Source: DATCYX01 sp963714425 (GTDB lineage: Bacteria > Chloroflexota > Anaerolineae > Anaerolineales > UBA4823). Taken from it: a stretch of DNA of 64,000 bases. Within the stretch, counting starts at the first letter, position 1; each line of letters begins with the position of its first letter. Shown here one piece after another: positions 26,615-37,300 of this stretch. The notes beneath the pieces are model-generated. The model was not told the origin of the DNA and did no database searches. It saw only the letters and a program-made list of their open reading frames with translations. The translations under genes were made by a program, and so were the position numbers. The stretch is taken from positions 496,001 through 560,000 of the forward strand of contig CAVQOI010000008.1 of the NCBI GenBank assembly GCA_963714425.1, read 5' to 3'.

Positions 26615-27727
26615 TCAGCGCTTTATTAACTTCCTGACCGCCAAGTCTACCACCTCGGATGCATTTGCAGGAGGAGGGAAACACATCGATGTGCAAGTAG
26701 GGCAGCAGGACGCTCGAAGCTCTTTGCGCACTTCATCACTCGTCCCTCGAAACCAGACTTCGTCAAAGGAGTGCATCAACAAATTGCCAAAGCTCACGTG
26801 TTCACAGTTGACACACGGGTAAACATTCGCGTTGTGTTCTAGGACAAACCCAAAGTATCCCATCATACAGGTACGAGCTCGGGGATTGCCCTGGATCATT
26901 TCCGCCATATCCTGGTAATAATAACGGTATACAGTTTGATCTTCTTCGCCCAGATCGCGGAAGAATTGGTATGCCTCCTCCTGGTTCTCTTCATGAGTGA
27001 ATTTTAGATTAATCAGCCCATGTAGATTGTTGTAATACTCACCAGAAAGTAAAACCGGGCTATAGAAGATTGGCAGTTGATTTTCACGCGCGAAGGTTCG
27101 CAACTCTTGAACATGCGGGATGTTTTGAGGCATAAGGACACTGCTGAGTTTGAGGTTTAAATTTTTGTAGTGCAGCTGGTAGTCCCGCAAACCAGCAATA
27201 GTTTTTTGTACGTTATCAAAAAAACCCTCAATTCCTCGCACCTCATCGTGCACAGCGCCGACACCATCAAGTGATATTTGGACATCGAAGCGATATATAT
27301 TACTTTTTTGCGCCTCAAGGTGCCTCAACATCTCTCCAACATACTCAATGGTCCGCCGAGTATTCAAGGCGCTGGTAGCCAGGGCGAAATGCTCCAGGTT
27401 CGGCATATAGCGCAGTGCGAGCGAGAACAGCTCAGGCAGATCATTTCGCAGGGTAGGTTCACCCCCTGTAATTGTTAGAGAGCGAACAAAGGAAAAATCA
27501 TTCGTAGAGTAAATACTCTCTATTTGGTCCGGAGAGAGGAAAGGAGAATCTTTCTCCTGCCAGATATTGCACATCTGACAACGCGCATTACAGCGCCTCG
27601 TAACTACCCAGATCATCACATAGGGATACGGGACGAATCGATTGTTGATGATTGGTGTCAGCAATGATCCGGCTACGCTGATGTTTTTCAGCGACCCCAG
27701 GCGATTAATTGATTTAAACTGTTTCAT
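26615..27727 (-). CDS. Radical SAM protein with SPASM-like C-terminus
   Basis: The 370-residue product has the radical SAM cluster motif CxxxCxxC in 'RRCNARCQMCNIW' (about residues 46-56) and 'TITGGEPTLR' for SAM binding. Near the C-terminus are further cysteines, 'ARTCMMGYFGF', 'YPCVNCEHVSFGNLL' and 'CCPTCTSMCFPPP', resembling a SPASM/twitch auxiliary cluster domain. Such enzymes modify peptides, sugars or lipids by radical chemistry. In this glycosyltransferase cluster a sugar or lipid substrate is likely; a peptide substrate (RiPP chemistry) cannot be excluded because a candidate precursor lies about 13 kb away. It overlaps the upstream glycosyltransferase gene by 14 bases. Confidence 0.85.
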   Translation of the reverse strand: MKQFKSINRLGSLKNISVAGSLLTPIINNRFVPYPYVMIWVVTRRCNARCQMCNIWQEKDSPFLSPDQIESIYSTNDFSFVRSLTITGGEPTLRNDLPELFSLALRYMPNLEHFALATSALNTRRTIEYVGEMLRHLEAQKSNIYRFDVQISLDGVGAVHDEVRGIEGFFDNVQKTIAGLRDYQLHYKNLNLKLSSVLMPQNIPHVQELRTFARENQLPIFYSPVLLSGEYYNNLHGLINLKFTHEENQEEAYQFFRDLGEEDQTVYRYYYQDMAEMIQGNPRARTCMMGYFGFVLEHNANVYPCVNCEHVSFGNLLMHSFDEVWFRGTSDEVRKELRASCCPTCTSMCFPPPANASEVVDLAVRKLIKR

Positions 27728-28706
27728 TTAGCGCTGTACCTGTAACGAATCTTCCCAGCCTCACGTGCCTGCCATCATTCAACCCTCTAAGAAAAGCGAC
27801 AATTGATTGGCGATGTCCTTGCTGGATAAGACGCAGTATTGTAAGCATAGCGCTCACCAGCCTATAGGGGAGAATCACCGCCCAGCGTAGACCGGAGACA
27901 TGCTTTCGATAGTAGATTACACTACTGCGTGCTTTATGATAATAGCGGAAGGGCTCCTGATCGTTTGTACTTGCGGATACATGATGCCGGACCGATGTTT
28001 CAGGAACGATCTGAAGCCCAATCCCGGCACGCCTGGCACGATTGCAAAAGTCCATATCTTCATAATAAAGGAAATAATCCTCATCCAGTAGTCCAATTTT
28101 CGCAAAGACATCCGTACGGATAAACATGGCAGTACCAAAAATAAAATCGACTTGAGAGTCAACAAGATTGTTGTTATTTCTCATGCCACTTGGTGAAAAA
28201 TCTTGTGCGTCGAGTGTGAGCCAGTGCTGCCTGCTACCGATGAACCACTCCACTTGATCGCCACTGGCAATCCTGATTTTAGGCATAAAAATGCCGCGTT
28301 CATCATGAGTTTGCGCATTTGAGACGAGAATATTGATCATATCCGGCGGCACGAGTGTATCGTTGTTTAATAGCAGGACAAATTCTGCTCCATCTTGAAT
28401 TGCTCGCCGAATCCCAATATTCGCGCCTCCCGCAAATCCAAGATTTGTCGGATTCGTGATAACTGAACATTCCGGGAATTGCCTGTGAACAACCTCCACT
28501 GTTTCATCGGTGGAATTATTATCGATTAAATATATCCTGTAATTGGGGTAAACTAATTTCTCTAATGACTGCAAACAATCAATTGTTACCGCAAGGTTGT
28601 TCCAAGTTAAGAGGATGATCGTCACCTGTGGTAGATTCAGGTCGCTCGTGTTGCTCTGGCTGTTACCAATCAAATTCAATTCCTTCAACAATTTTCTTCC
28701 AGTCAT
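27714..28706 (-). CDS. Family 2 glycosyltransferase
   Basis: The product (about 330 residues from 28706; frame open to 28724) is a GT-A fold enzyme: 'VTIILLTWNNLAVTIDCLQS' at the N-terminus, 'YLIDNNSTDETVEVV', and the nucleotide/metal-binding 'FVLLLNNDTLVPPD' (NND in place of DxD, as in rhamnosyltransferase-like GT2). Later 'IFGTAMFIRTDVF ... DEDYFLYYEDMDFCNRARRA' with the acidic ED(M)D catalytic segment is typical of this subgroup. The start overlaps the end of the upstream GT4 gene by about 44 bases. Probable role: adding a sugar to a lipid-linked glycan. Confidence 0.9.
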   Translation of the reverse strand: MTGRKLLKELNLIGNSQSNTSDLNLPQVTIILLTWNNLAVTIDCLQSLEKLVYPNYRIYLIDNNSTDETVEVVHRQFPECSVITNPTNLGFAGGANIGIRRAIQDGAEFVLLLNNDTLVPPDMINILVSNAQTHDERGIFMPKIRIASGDQVEWFIGSRQHWLTLDAQDFSPSGMRNNNNLVDSQVDFIFGTAMFIRTDVFAKIGLLDEDYFLYYEDMDFCNRARRAGIGLQIVPETSVRHHVSASTNDQEPFRYYHKARSSVIYYRKHVSGLRWAVILPYRLVSAMLTILRLIQQGHRQSIVAFLRGLNDGRHVRLGRFVTGTALNETV

Positions 28707-29775
28707 AGAGCTCCATGAAGACACGGCTAGGACGATCTCTCTTGGGCATCTTCGATTGTTTGATAATTTGTTCGGAGAAGGATTCCCAACTATCGCAGAT
28801 TGTCAATAAATCTCCTGCTGCCTCACTGTCTAGACCCTCAGCACCGATGCGGGTACTGATAACAGGCTTTCCACAAGCGATACTCTCGATAATCTTAAGC
28901 CTGGTACCGCTTCCCGATGTGATCGGTACGATCACGACATCTGCAGCGAATATCAAGGCGTGGATATCGTCGACGAAGTCTGTAAAAATTAGGTTGGACT
29001 CATGGACTTTGTGTTGGGTTTGGTATTTTTTACCTCCTGCGCCGGCGACAATTACCTTGAAGTGGAAATCTTCTCTAAGCAATCGTGGGATTACTTGCTC
29101 CTGAATGATATTTATAGCCTGTTGGTTTGGCTTATATGTGAGTGAGCCAAAATAAAGAATCAAAGCATCATCCGGATATATCCCTAAATTTGTCCTAATA
29201 TTTATTATATCAGCATGGTATTTACTCAACATGCTGACATCGACTCCGTTTGCAACTACCTGCATTTTGGTATCTTGGATATTGTAATATGATCGCAGGT
29301 ATGTGAAGTCCTGTCTTGATACGCAATAAATCATGTCAGCAGAGAAAGTAATTGAGAATTCGATTACATAGATCAAAGGCCAGATTGGATTTCCGCTCCG
29401 TCGAAAGCGCAGCATTTCAACATTGTGGTTGTCGAAGATTAATTTCTTCCCACTTATAACTTTTAATAAGATACCGTAAAGACCACTCCATAAATGGCTT
29501 GCCAGAATAAAATCGATATCATGCCTTTTTACAAGCTTCAAGAGTTTCATCAGAACGACGATATTAAAAACCTGATCGATTTTATGTTTGGTAGTTTGTA
29601 CTGGGGTATATTTAGGCTCTACTGGGAGCGGCGTCTGGTTTGTGCGATGCACGTACCAGACCGTGTTATGCTCAGCCAATTGATTGGCGAGATGATGTGA
29701 TCGAACGATTGCGCCGTTGTGACGGGGCCAACTCACAAAGGGTGAGATGAACAGGATGCGCTTGTTCTGGATCAT
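28663..29775 (-). CDS. Family 4 glycosyltransferase
   Basis: The 370-residue product has GT-B features: N-terminal 'ILFISPFVSWPRHNGAIVRS' and C-terminal 'LILYFGSLTYKPNQQAINII', then 'DIHALIFAADVVIVPITSGS', 'GTRLKIIESIACGKPVISTR' with the acidic EX7E-like nucleotide-sugar site, and 'GAEGLDSEAAGDLLTICDS'. It resembles sugar transferases of the WbuB/PelF-like GT4 group. It overlaps the upstream gene's end by 4 bases (ATGA-type). Confidence 0.9.
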   Translation of the reverse strand: MIQNKRILFISPFVSWPRHNGAIVRSHHLANQLAEHNTVWYVHRTNQTPLPVEPKYTPVQTTKHKIDQVFNIVVLMKLLKLVKRHDIDFILASHLWSGLYGILLKVISGKKLIFDNHNVEMLRFRRSGNPIWPLIYVIEFSITFSADMIYCVSRQDFTYLRSYYNIQDTKMQVVANGVDVSMLSKYHADIINIRTNLGIYPDDALILYFGSLTYKPNQQAINIIQEQVIPRLLREDFHFKVIVAGAGGKKYQTQHKVHESNLIFTDFVDDIHALIFAADVVIVPITSGSGTRLKIIESIACGKPVISTRIGAEGLDSEAAGDLLTICDSWESFSEQIIKQSKMPKRDRPSRVFMELYDWKKIVEGIEFDW

Positions 29776-30398
29776 TTGGAGAACCCCAAGAGATGATCCA
29801 GCAAGGATTTACCAACCATCTCGGTAGTAAAGTGTGAAGTGAAATGTGCATATCCCGCTTTTGCGAGTTTTTGTCTAAGATCAATATCGTTATACAATCG
29901 TACAATAGCCTGGGCTAGGGCAGCTGGATCCCCGCGTTCGCATAGATAAATGTGTTCCCCGTTTTTGAAGTATCGGCGCATTGGAGCAGAATCGCCCGTG
30001 ATCACGGGTTTAGCCATCGCCAGACATTCATAAATCTTGTTGTGAATCGTCATCAAGGATTGCAGCGTCTCACCGAATACCCCAAGGCAGACATCCGCGG
30101 ATGCGATATGTTGTATAAGAGCTTCTTTTTCCATCCAATCTAAGAAGGTTATATTTGTGATCTGATCTTGCTTCGCTTTCAATTCGGCGAGTGCACGCTC
30201 TGGTCCTTCGCCTATAAACTCGAATTTAATCTGTTGGTTTGCGGATAACAAGCGAGCAGCTTCAGTGATGTCCAACACTCCATGATTAGGGATGAACGAG
30301 CCATAATACACCAGCTTGAATTCTGGGTGATCCCTTGATGTTGTTGGTATCGGCTTGAAGATACGGTCGTCCGCTCCAATTGGGACGAGCTTGAAGCG
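29772..30398 (-). CDS. Family 4 glycosyltransferase, C-terminal fragment (frameshifted)
   Basis: This is the second half of a GT4 gene; the first half is at 30286-30897 in another frame. Reading this frame upstream of its first ATG (30311) gives 'FKLVPIGADDRIFKPI', a standard GT4 inter-domain segment, so the join lies near 30396-30400. The fragment carries the donor-binding domain: 'LVYYGSFIPNHGVLDI', 'ASADVCLGVFGE', 'IHNKIYECLAMAKPVITGDS' with conserved Glu residues. Together the two parts make a normal-sized enzyme of about 375 residues. Confidence 0.82.
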   Translation of the reverse strand, partial: RFKLVPIGADDRIFKPIPTTSRDHPEFKLVYYGSFIPNHGVLDITEAARLLSANQQIKFEFIGEGPERALAELKAKQDQITNITFLDWMEKEALIQHIASADVCLGVFGETLQSLMTIHNKIYECLAMAKPVITGDSAPMRRYFKNGEHIYLCERGDPAALAQAIVRLYNDIDLRQKLAKAGYAHFTSHFTTEMVGKSLLDHLLGFSK

Positions 30399-30897
30399 GG
30401 ATGGAGGAGACGTGATGTGTGTCCGAGAACCAATTTACATATTCCTCCGTGTCCAGTATGAGCAGATCGGGGAGATGGCACGAAAATCCCTCAATTCTGC
30501 GCAAGGCAGCTACCGTGAAAGGGCTACGTTTGTCGAGGTCTCTTTCAACGGCTACTAGATAGATGGACATTAAGATATCCCAAACCAGGGGTTTGCGCTT
30601 AAACCAGGTTAAAATCCGGGCCAGATAGACATCAAAATGACCTGGATACCCCACAATCATCACGTCATAATCGATGTTTCGATAACGCCTGAGCAACCGA
30701 AAATAAGCCTTCACCACCCGAAGCCAGAAATTTGGATAACGCCAGCCTCCAACAGTGATATTTACCCGGTCCTCGATACTGTACCAAAGCGACTCATGGC
30801 ATTCGGTGACTTCGACACCATTGCGCCTGAGACCTTCGATCATTTTTTGATTGCGGGCATACTCCGAGCGGTATGTACCGAAATAACAAATCTTCAT
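30286..30897 (-). CDS. Family 4 glycosyltransferase, N-terminal fragment (frameshifted)
   Basis: The fragment begins 'MKICYFGTYRSEYARNQKMI', the acceptor-side Rossmann start of a GT4 enzyme, and continues with 'DYDVMIVGYPGHFDVYLARI' and 'KPLVWDILMSIY'. Similarity to the family ends after 'SDTHHVSSIP', where skipping one base (a C in the CCGC context on the minus strand) moves to the frame of the next fragment. The last 40 or so residues of this open frame are therefore not real. The cause is probably a one-base insertion or sequence error. Confidence 0.8.
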   Translation of the reverse strand: MKICYFGTYRSEYARNQKMIEGLRRNGVEVTECHESLWYSIEDRVNITVGGWRYPNFWLRVVKAYFRLLRRYRNIDYDVMIVGYPGHFDVYLARILTWFKRKPLVWDILMSIYLVAVERDLDKRSPFTVAALRRIEGFSCHLPDLLILDTEEYVNWFSDTHHVSSIPLQARPNWSGRPYLQADTNNIKGSPRIQAGVLWLVHP

Positions 30898-30922
30898 TCA
30901 ATTTCTCGGGGACGACGCTTGC

Positions 30923-33358
30923 TTATTGATATACCATTGCGAATACCCATACCCGGTCTTGATGGTAGACCGGTCGAAAATGTGGATCGCTGAGCAGCTG
31001 CTCGATTTGCATCTTATAAGGATCCTCGACGAGTGGGCCGGGCGCCTGTCCAATATAAATGTGTGAAACACCTTGTTCGCGCAATAAGGATAGGACTTCT
31101 GGATGGGATATACCTTTGGTTTGGATTTCTAGCGGCAGATGAAGAACTTGCTCGTAGTAGCCTGGTCTTGGTTCCCGTTCTGCAGAATAGATCATGGGGG
31201 GTAAAGTCGTCCGTCGATGGGCGATCAACGGTAACCAATGCCCTCCGTCAGAGCCAAGAGGCCAATCTTCGAAGAAGAAATGGGAATTGACCAAAAAGCG
31301 TGCACTATCCGGAGTATTCGCTTGAATCCATGTAGCAGCACGAAGGTCTGCTCGAGTCAATGTGATTTGGTCTGGTGTCAGATCACGAATACGTGCTTTA
31401 GCGAACCCGATACTACTCGATAACAAAGCCAGAATTCCCAAGAGATTCAACCCTAAATGGTAGATGCGCTTACCTGATAATGATAGGAGTGCTTCCATTA
31501 TCCAGTGAATCATACTGCCAATTAGGATGCCAGCTGGGATATAAATGGCGAGAAAAATAATTTTGTTTGAAATAATCCCAGCTCCGGGCAAACCGAACCA
31601 GCCAGGATTGGTTGCCAGTAAGGCTAGCAACCACCAAATACAAAGGATTACAGTGGGTTGATACCGCTTCCAAATCCCCCAGAGGATTGCGAGCGCCATG
31701 ACCAGCCATGCCCAATCTGGCAAGTAGTTTGCGAGATCATTGATTGACTCCAGTTGGCGTGTAAGATTTGATGTTGATTCAGGAGGTGTCGTGAGAAAGT
31801 GTGCGATAAACTCAAAGAGATTTCCCGAGAATCCTCGAATGAGCCAGGGGAGGATAAGTAATCCAGTACCTAATCCCATCCACAGCAGCTTGAGCACATG
31901 TCGCCCGGTTTTTTCATTCGGCAATCGGATGAGGAGGAACGCAGGGAAAAAGAATATGCTCATCAGGAACACCCGGTAATGTGTAAGTGCCAAACCGGTG
32001 GCAGCGATTATTGTGAGGGCGATCGGGCGCCAATTTATCTCTTGCTCCTCAAGTACCGTCCAGGCAAGAATAATCATCGTGGGCATGACAATATTCCCCG
32101 CAAGCTGCGTATAGCGCCCCCAATCGAGGTACACGTTAGGCAGAGGTGATACCAGAGCAGCGAACCAAATTGCGGCGATTCCAACCCACCGAGCTCTAAC
32201 AATCCTCAGCGCGAACGGGTAAACCACAAGGACTGCCATCACATTAAATATCTGCCCCACCCATAGGACTGCCTCATAGGCTGGGAGCGGGTAAACCCAC
32301 CGGAAGACTGCTACCGCTGCATGAAAACCGTAATGGTAAGTGAAGGACAAGAGATCGGCATAAGGGAGCCAGTTTGTGAATAGGCCATTATGGTCATGAA
32401 GAAGCTGAACGATCAGGCTGTGGTGATATGAATCACTACCGATGGGTGCTGCCAAGGGACGAATCATCCAGAAGCGGGAACTTACAACGATTACAAGTAG
32501 GAATACCGATGCAAGACTAAAAAATATCTCTGTATGAAATAAATTTGAGAGGACAGATTTCCAAAATTGGGTGGAGTTAGGCGGATTGCGGAATTGTCTC
32601 CAATTCCTCCAGATGAGTGCTAGCGCACCAGCGATGCACGGAATCCAGGCATACATTCCCCCTAAATGCAATCCAATTAGATCTGTCCAGAGCATCAGAA
32701 TTGGATAAATTGATAACGATATCCCGCCAGACAGTGCGAATTTCTCTAACCATTGCAGGTGGCGCCACCCTGGTAGGAGAAGGCTGAGCAGCGCCCAGCC
32801 GGGGATAATATATACAAAGAAGCCAATACCTAGAATTCCACCCCACCGAAGGACCTCGCTTCCAAGTCCAGTTAGCGCGGCTGAGCGATCATAAACAAGT
32901 TTGAAGGCAAGCTGGCCATCAGTCGGTATCGAATTTTGATAAAGAGATCCATCGATGTAAGTGCTACCAGCTGCGGCCGCAACATTTATCCCGCTTTCCG
33001 TCTCTAGATCTAGAGTGTAAGATCGATTAGATGATCTTTGGATTGGATCAAACCTGAAAGTATAGTAAGCAGGCGGTGTGCTTGCTTTGAGTGTAAGGCT
33101 GGTCGTTCTAAGGTCGCTGTTTCCAGACTGATCAGACCTTAATCGCAGGGTGAGGATATTGTTCTTGCTCAGATCGGGTTCCAGGAAAATCCTGATTGCT
33201 TGCAACCCATCATAACGGGCAACAAATGTTTGGCCGAGAGGATTGTTCCTGCTCAAGGTAAAGGTGTTTGTGATATCTGCTTGCTCTACGCTTACCAAAG
33301 GTGAACAACTGGATAGCCCCCAAAAAACGATAAATATTACAATAAGTTTTCTAATCAT
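30923..33358 (-). CDS. Large multi-pass membrane protein with N-terminal beta domain
   Basis: From 33358 the product is 811 residues. It begins with a lipoprotein-like signal ('FIVFWGLSSCSP', Cys after a Ser-rich box), then a beta-rich extracytoplasmic domain to about residue 165 ('GQTFVARYDGLQAIRIFLEP'), and about 14 membrane helices. A luminal 'GSDSYHHSLIVQLLHDH' loop and 'LDWGRYTQLAGNIVMPTMII' suggest a GT-C-like or oligosaccharyl-carrier protein. The C-terminal soluble part has 'LRAATWIQANTPDSARFLVN' and 'HPEVLSLLREQGVSHIYIG', the same layout as the tail domain of the proteins at 2-832 and 2970-4643. Substrate unknown. Confidence 0.78.
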   Translation of the reverse strand: MIRKLIVIFIVFWGLSSCSPLVSVEQADITNTFTLSRNNPLGQTFVARYDGLQAIRIFLEPDLSKNNILTLRLRSDQSGNSDLRTTSLTLKASTPPAYYTFRFDPIQRSSNRSYTLDLETESGINVAAAAGSTYIDGSLYQNSIPTDGQLAFKLVYDRSAALTGLGSEVLRWGGILGIGFFVYIIPGWALLSLLLPGWRHLQWLEKFALSGGISLSIYPILMLWTDLIGLHLGGMYAWIPCIAGALALIWRNWRQFRNPPNSTQFWKSVLSNLFHTEIFFSLASVFLLVIVVSSRFWMIRPLAAPIGSDSYHHSLIVQLLHDHNGLFTNWLPYADLLSFTYHYGFHAAVAVFRWVYPLPAYEAVLWVGQIFNVMAVLVVYPFALRIVRARWVGIAAIWFAALVSPLPNVYLDWGRYTQLAGNIVMPTMIILAWTVLEEQEINWRPIALTIIAATGLALTHYRVFLMSIFFFPAFLLIRLPNEKTGRHVLKLLWMGLGTGLLILPWLIRGFSGNLFEFIAHFLTTPPESTSNLTRQLESINDLANYLPDWAWLVMALAILWGIWKRYQPTVILCIWWLLALLATNPGWFGLPGAGIISNKIIFLAIYIPAGILIGSMIHWIMEALLSLSGKRIYHLGLNLLGILALLSSSIGFAKARIRDLTPDQITLTRADLRAATWIQANTPDSARFLVNSHFFFEDWPLGSDGGHWLPLIAHRRTTLPPMIYSAEREPRPGYYEQVLHLPLEIQTKGISHPEVLSLLREQGVSHIYIGQAPGPLVEDPYKMQIEQLLSDPHFRPVYHQDRVWVFAMVYQ

Positions 33359-34331
33359 GCTTGGAACTGGTAGGTGGTGTTCGGCGATCACTATCTCCGA
33401 TCTCGATCCGTCTCAGCCGGTACAACAATTCTTCAAGGATCATCCGATTGAAACCAATCAAATCTGCCAGCAGTCCAATGAGAAGAGTTTGAAAGCCGAT
33501 TATGGTCAGGACTGCCGCAAGGATCAGAGATTGTACGTGACCGCTACCCTCACCAATCACGAAATAATACAAAAAGCGCAACCCGAGTAGAATTCCCCCG
33601 GTCATCAACGCTATACCGAAAAGCGTGAAAACACGAAGAGGCTGGTATTTCGTGTAGGCACGAACGATTGCTTGTGTGGATTGAGTTACGTAGTTGGGGA
33701 TGCTACGCACGAGTCGCGAAGGTCGTGCCTGGGGATTTGTCCGCACTGGGACATAGACAACGGAGACTTTGTTGGCGCCTGCCTGGATCAATGTTTCCAG
33801 CGTATATGAGAAATCGTTCATCACCAGCGTGCGCAGCGCTGCCTCACGGGTTAATGCACGGAAACCACTGGTAGCATCTGGAGTTTTGATGCCGGATGCT
33901 CTACCAACAACCCAACTACCCAGTCGCTGAAGAATGCGCTTGACGGGCGAGAAGGATGCCAGAGACGCTACGCCACGGTCACCGACAACGATCTCTGCTT
34001 TGCCTGTGAGGATTGGCTCTACCAGGAGCTGGATGTCATCCGCCATGTATTGGTTGTCAGCATCGGTATTGACGATGATATCAGCCCCGAGTTTCAAGCA
34101 GGTTTCCAGGCCCGTCTTAAAGCTTGTTGCGAGACCAGCATGCTGAGGCAAACGGACGATATGATGGACGCCCAGTCGGGCTGCCACATTGGCTGTCTCG
34201 TCGTTGCTCCCATCATCTATCACCAGATATTCAACTCGATCAAAGCCCTGCAAAGACGCCGGCAAAGCCTGCACGGTGGCAGGTAGTGTAGATGCCTCGT
34301 CATAGCATGGAATCTGGATGATGAGTTTCAC
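33351..34331 (-). CDS. Family 2 glycosyltransferase, dolichol-phosphate-mannose synthase-like, with two C-terminal helices
   Basis: The 326-residue product has 'MKLIIQIPCYDEASTLPATV', 'YLVIDDGSNDETANVA' and the DxD site 'IVNTDADNQYMADDI', matching DPM1/GtrB/DpgS-like enzymes that transfer a sugar to polyprenyl phosphate. 'DATSGFRALTREAAL' is the usual acceptor-loop signature. Two hydrophobic segments (about residues 232-290) anchor the C-terminus in the membrane. It overlaps the large membrane protein downstream by 8 bases, which fits a pair in which this enzyme makes the polyprenyl-sugar donor that the GT-C-like partner uses. Confidence 0.9.
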   Translation of the reverse strand: MKLIIQIPCYDEASTLPATVQALPASLQGFDRVEYLVIDDGSNDETANVAARLGVHHIVRLPQHAGLATSFKTGLETCLKLGADIIVNTDADNQYMADDIQLLVEPILTGKAEIVVGDRGVASLASFSPVKRILQRLGSWVVGRASGIKTPDATSGFRALTREAALRTLVMNDFSYTLETLIQAGANKVSVVYVPVRTNPQARPSRLVRSIPNYVTQSTQAIVRAYTKYQPLRVFTLFGIALMTGGILLGLRFLYYFVIGEGSGHVQSLILAAVLTIIGFQTLLIGLLADLIGFNRMILEELLYRLRRIEIGDSDRRTPPTSSKHD

Positions 34332-34358
34332 AGGCAGATCATAAGCAAGATTGCCGGG

Positions 34359-37300
34359 TTATCGGTTGAGGAGCGGGAGATGCCAATTACAAGCTGCAGT
34401 GCCCAGGCACAAATCCCAAAGGATTACGTCCCGCCAGTTTCCTGCCCAATCATATACGCGGACATATACTGCAATCAGGCGTTCGTCAGGCAAACTTGTT
34501 GTATCGAAATTATAACCCCAACCGTCAGAACTAACCCAATCAGTGCCAAGACTCATCCAATTTGTGCCCACCCAATCTCCCGGATGCCAGAAAAACTCCA
34601 CATGGCTGATCCCAGTCGACACCTCGCCGTGTGTGGGAATGTCTTGTGCATCAACCTGGATCAGAATCGCCCCATCAGGATAGGGTGTATTTGCTCTCGG
34701 ATAGAAAATGTTTGCGATTGGAGAAGTATTGTCATTCCCAAACAATGACAGCTCATAGTCAAAATCACTACCCCCTGCAGAAGGATGGTCCCAAGCTCTG
34801 AGCTTAATGTAGTATTCCCCATTTCTAGGCAACCGGTAGCTGAGATGTGAGTCAGTGACGATCCCGGGGATCATGTCGTCGTTCTCTGCCAGAATCGTTG
34901 AGAAATCATCATCTAATAAGAAAATATATGAGTCAGGCTGGTGTGTGACCGTAGCCCGAGATCGGACTCCAACGGTAGCCCCTTGAACGCCGCTGAACTT
35001 GAAATAATCCATGTCTCCTCGAGGGCATATTTCTCTTGAAACAGTCGTGTTATAGGTGATGCTCTTCGCTTGGCTCTGGCTTCCGTCTGGTTCATTGCTA
35101 TCACTGCATACCTGGGGAACATACGTGTCAATTGAAAAGTCGTCTATATACCATCCTCTATAACCATTCGAGATGGCGTCCATTGTTGCAAAGTGAAATC
35201 TGATTTGAATTCCATGCCCGGAGTATTCCGACAAATCAATCGGAGCACTTTGCAACCAATAATTAGGCGGATCGGAGTGCAGTTGCAGAATGTTTGTGAA
35301 TGGACCGCCGTCTACAGAGATTTGCACCCATCGCTGGTCCCAATGCACTCCTGGACCTTCCGTCTCGTAGAGGTACCAAAAGCTTAGGGCGTATCCAGTT
35401 GATGGGATCGTGATTTCTGGCGAGGTCAGATATCCAGAATTCGGAGCCCCTGTATCGTAATCAGGGATTCGATCGTTGATTTCATAGTTGAAACTGATGC
35501 TGCCGCCAGGTGTATGATTCTGCTCCACTGTTTGATCCCATTCCCCTCTGAGCCATCCGTTATATCCAGTTTCCATCGTATCAATAAACGGGGCGGTGAC
35601 AGTTGGCTCTTCGGGTAAATTTAGCGGATCTGCAATGTAAAAAGTCCGCTGCGAGCTCCAACTACTGGTTCCATTGGAGTTCCGTGCACGCACTTGCCAG
35701 GTATGATTCCCAGAAGAAACAGAACCCAGGTGAAAATATGTATCTTTTTGCCAGGTTTTATCTGCATTGTCAAATTTCACTTGAAATTCTATCCCACCAC
35801 CGAGATCATCCCAAGATAAGCTCAGGCTGGAATTTGCTGGAAAAGTCGTATTGTCAGATGGATACACCATGCGCGGGCTGGAGGCTGACGTGGTAATGGA
35901 GCGTACCAGGAGTGATGAGACGCGATTCGCGCCGATCCGATCATCATTGAGATTCCTGTCCTGCAACTGGAAAGTCTTTCCACGACCTTGTTGATTTCCG
36001 TTGAACAATGTTGCCCAGACCTGCGATCCAACCAGTACTGATTCCGCATTATCATCACCAACATTTCCGAGCGCACTTGAGCTATAAGTACCAACTCCGA
36101 AGATTGTACATTTACCCTGAAAACCTGGATCAGAAAAGAGTGTCACTTGATTGGAGTTTGGGATGCAAACCGGCATAGGGACTGGGCAATGATACTGTTT
36201 GACCAATCGCCGCAGCCCAGGAGTGCCACGAGCAAAGTTCCCATTCGCATCTTGTAACTCCAGCATGAGGGTCACTGGTCCATCCGGAACGTTGTCTGCG
36301 CACATATCCCAGTTGTAGCTAAATGGGGAGGAGGAGAATGCCGGCCCTACGTTGTACCAGGCACCCGAAAAATTTGCCTTGATTTGGATTGACCCCATGG
36401 CAATGTTATCCTGCGCCCAGCCTGATATCAGAGTGCTTGAACCTTGAATACGCAGCTTATCAGCTGGTGTGTACAATCCGCCGGAGGGTGGTATCGAATC
36501 GCCGGGGATCGAATTTCCAGATGTGTATTCCAATTGTCCTTGGCTTCCATATTGAGGCCAGTTCGCTGCTTCAGTAGGCGTGCGCGGCCTCCCACCATTG
36601 ATAGCGACATCTGAAAACGTGATGTCAACCGAGTTCCCCCAATATGAGGATGGATTCGTATGAACTTGAAAATGCAAGTGATTACCTGTGCTGTAGCCCG
36701 TATCATCCGCCATCCCAATGTATTGCCCCTGGGATACGTTTGCGCCTGCTTGTCGAAATCCTGTGGGTATACTGTCTTTCGCCAGATGAAGATATAACGC
36801 AAAGGTAGCCGGGGTTGTCGTAAGATCCTCGATTACCAGGTAATTACCCGGGGAAGCCGCATCCCCATTCTCTTGGATCCAGCGTGCCCACTTGACCCGT
36901 CCTCCTTTGGAAGCGTGTACAGCAAACATGGGGCTTGTACCCGAGGAATCGTGCCATGCAGCGAAATCGAACGAATAATGCATCGATCCCGAAGGATTGG
37001 GTGGATTGTAATGAGAGATACTTTGGGTTAAGACAAGCTTTTTTCCGGCTTCCCACGGAAGTTTATAGCCACTAAACTCAACTGCGGAAAGTGGGCTGGC
37101 TTGTTGGTTGTACATTGCAAGCCAGGTGATTTTATCTTCGATAGTTAGGAGCGTATCCGGAACAGTGATTAGAGCGTCTAGCCATCCAGGTTCGTTCGGT
37201 AAAGTAATTTGCCAACCGTCTATATAATTTTGGGCGATAGCGAGACCTGGTTCTGTTTGAATAGTGAAGCCTGTGGCAGGATCTAAGGAGATGAGGTGGG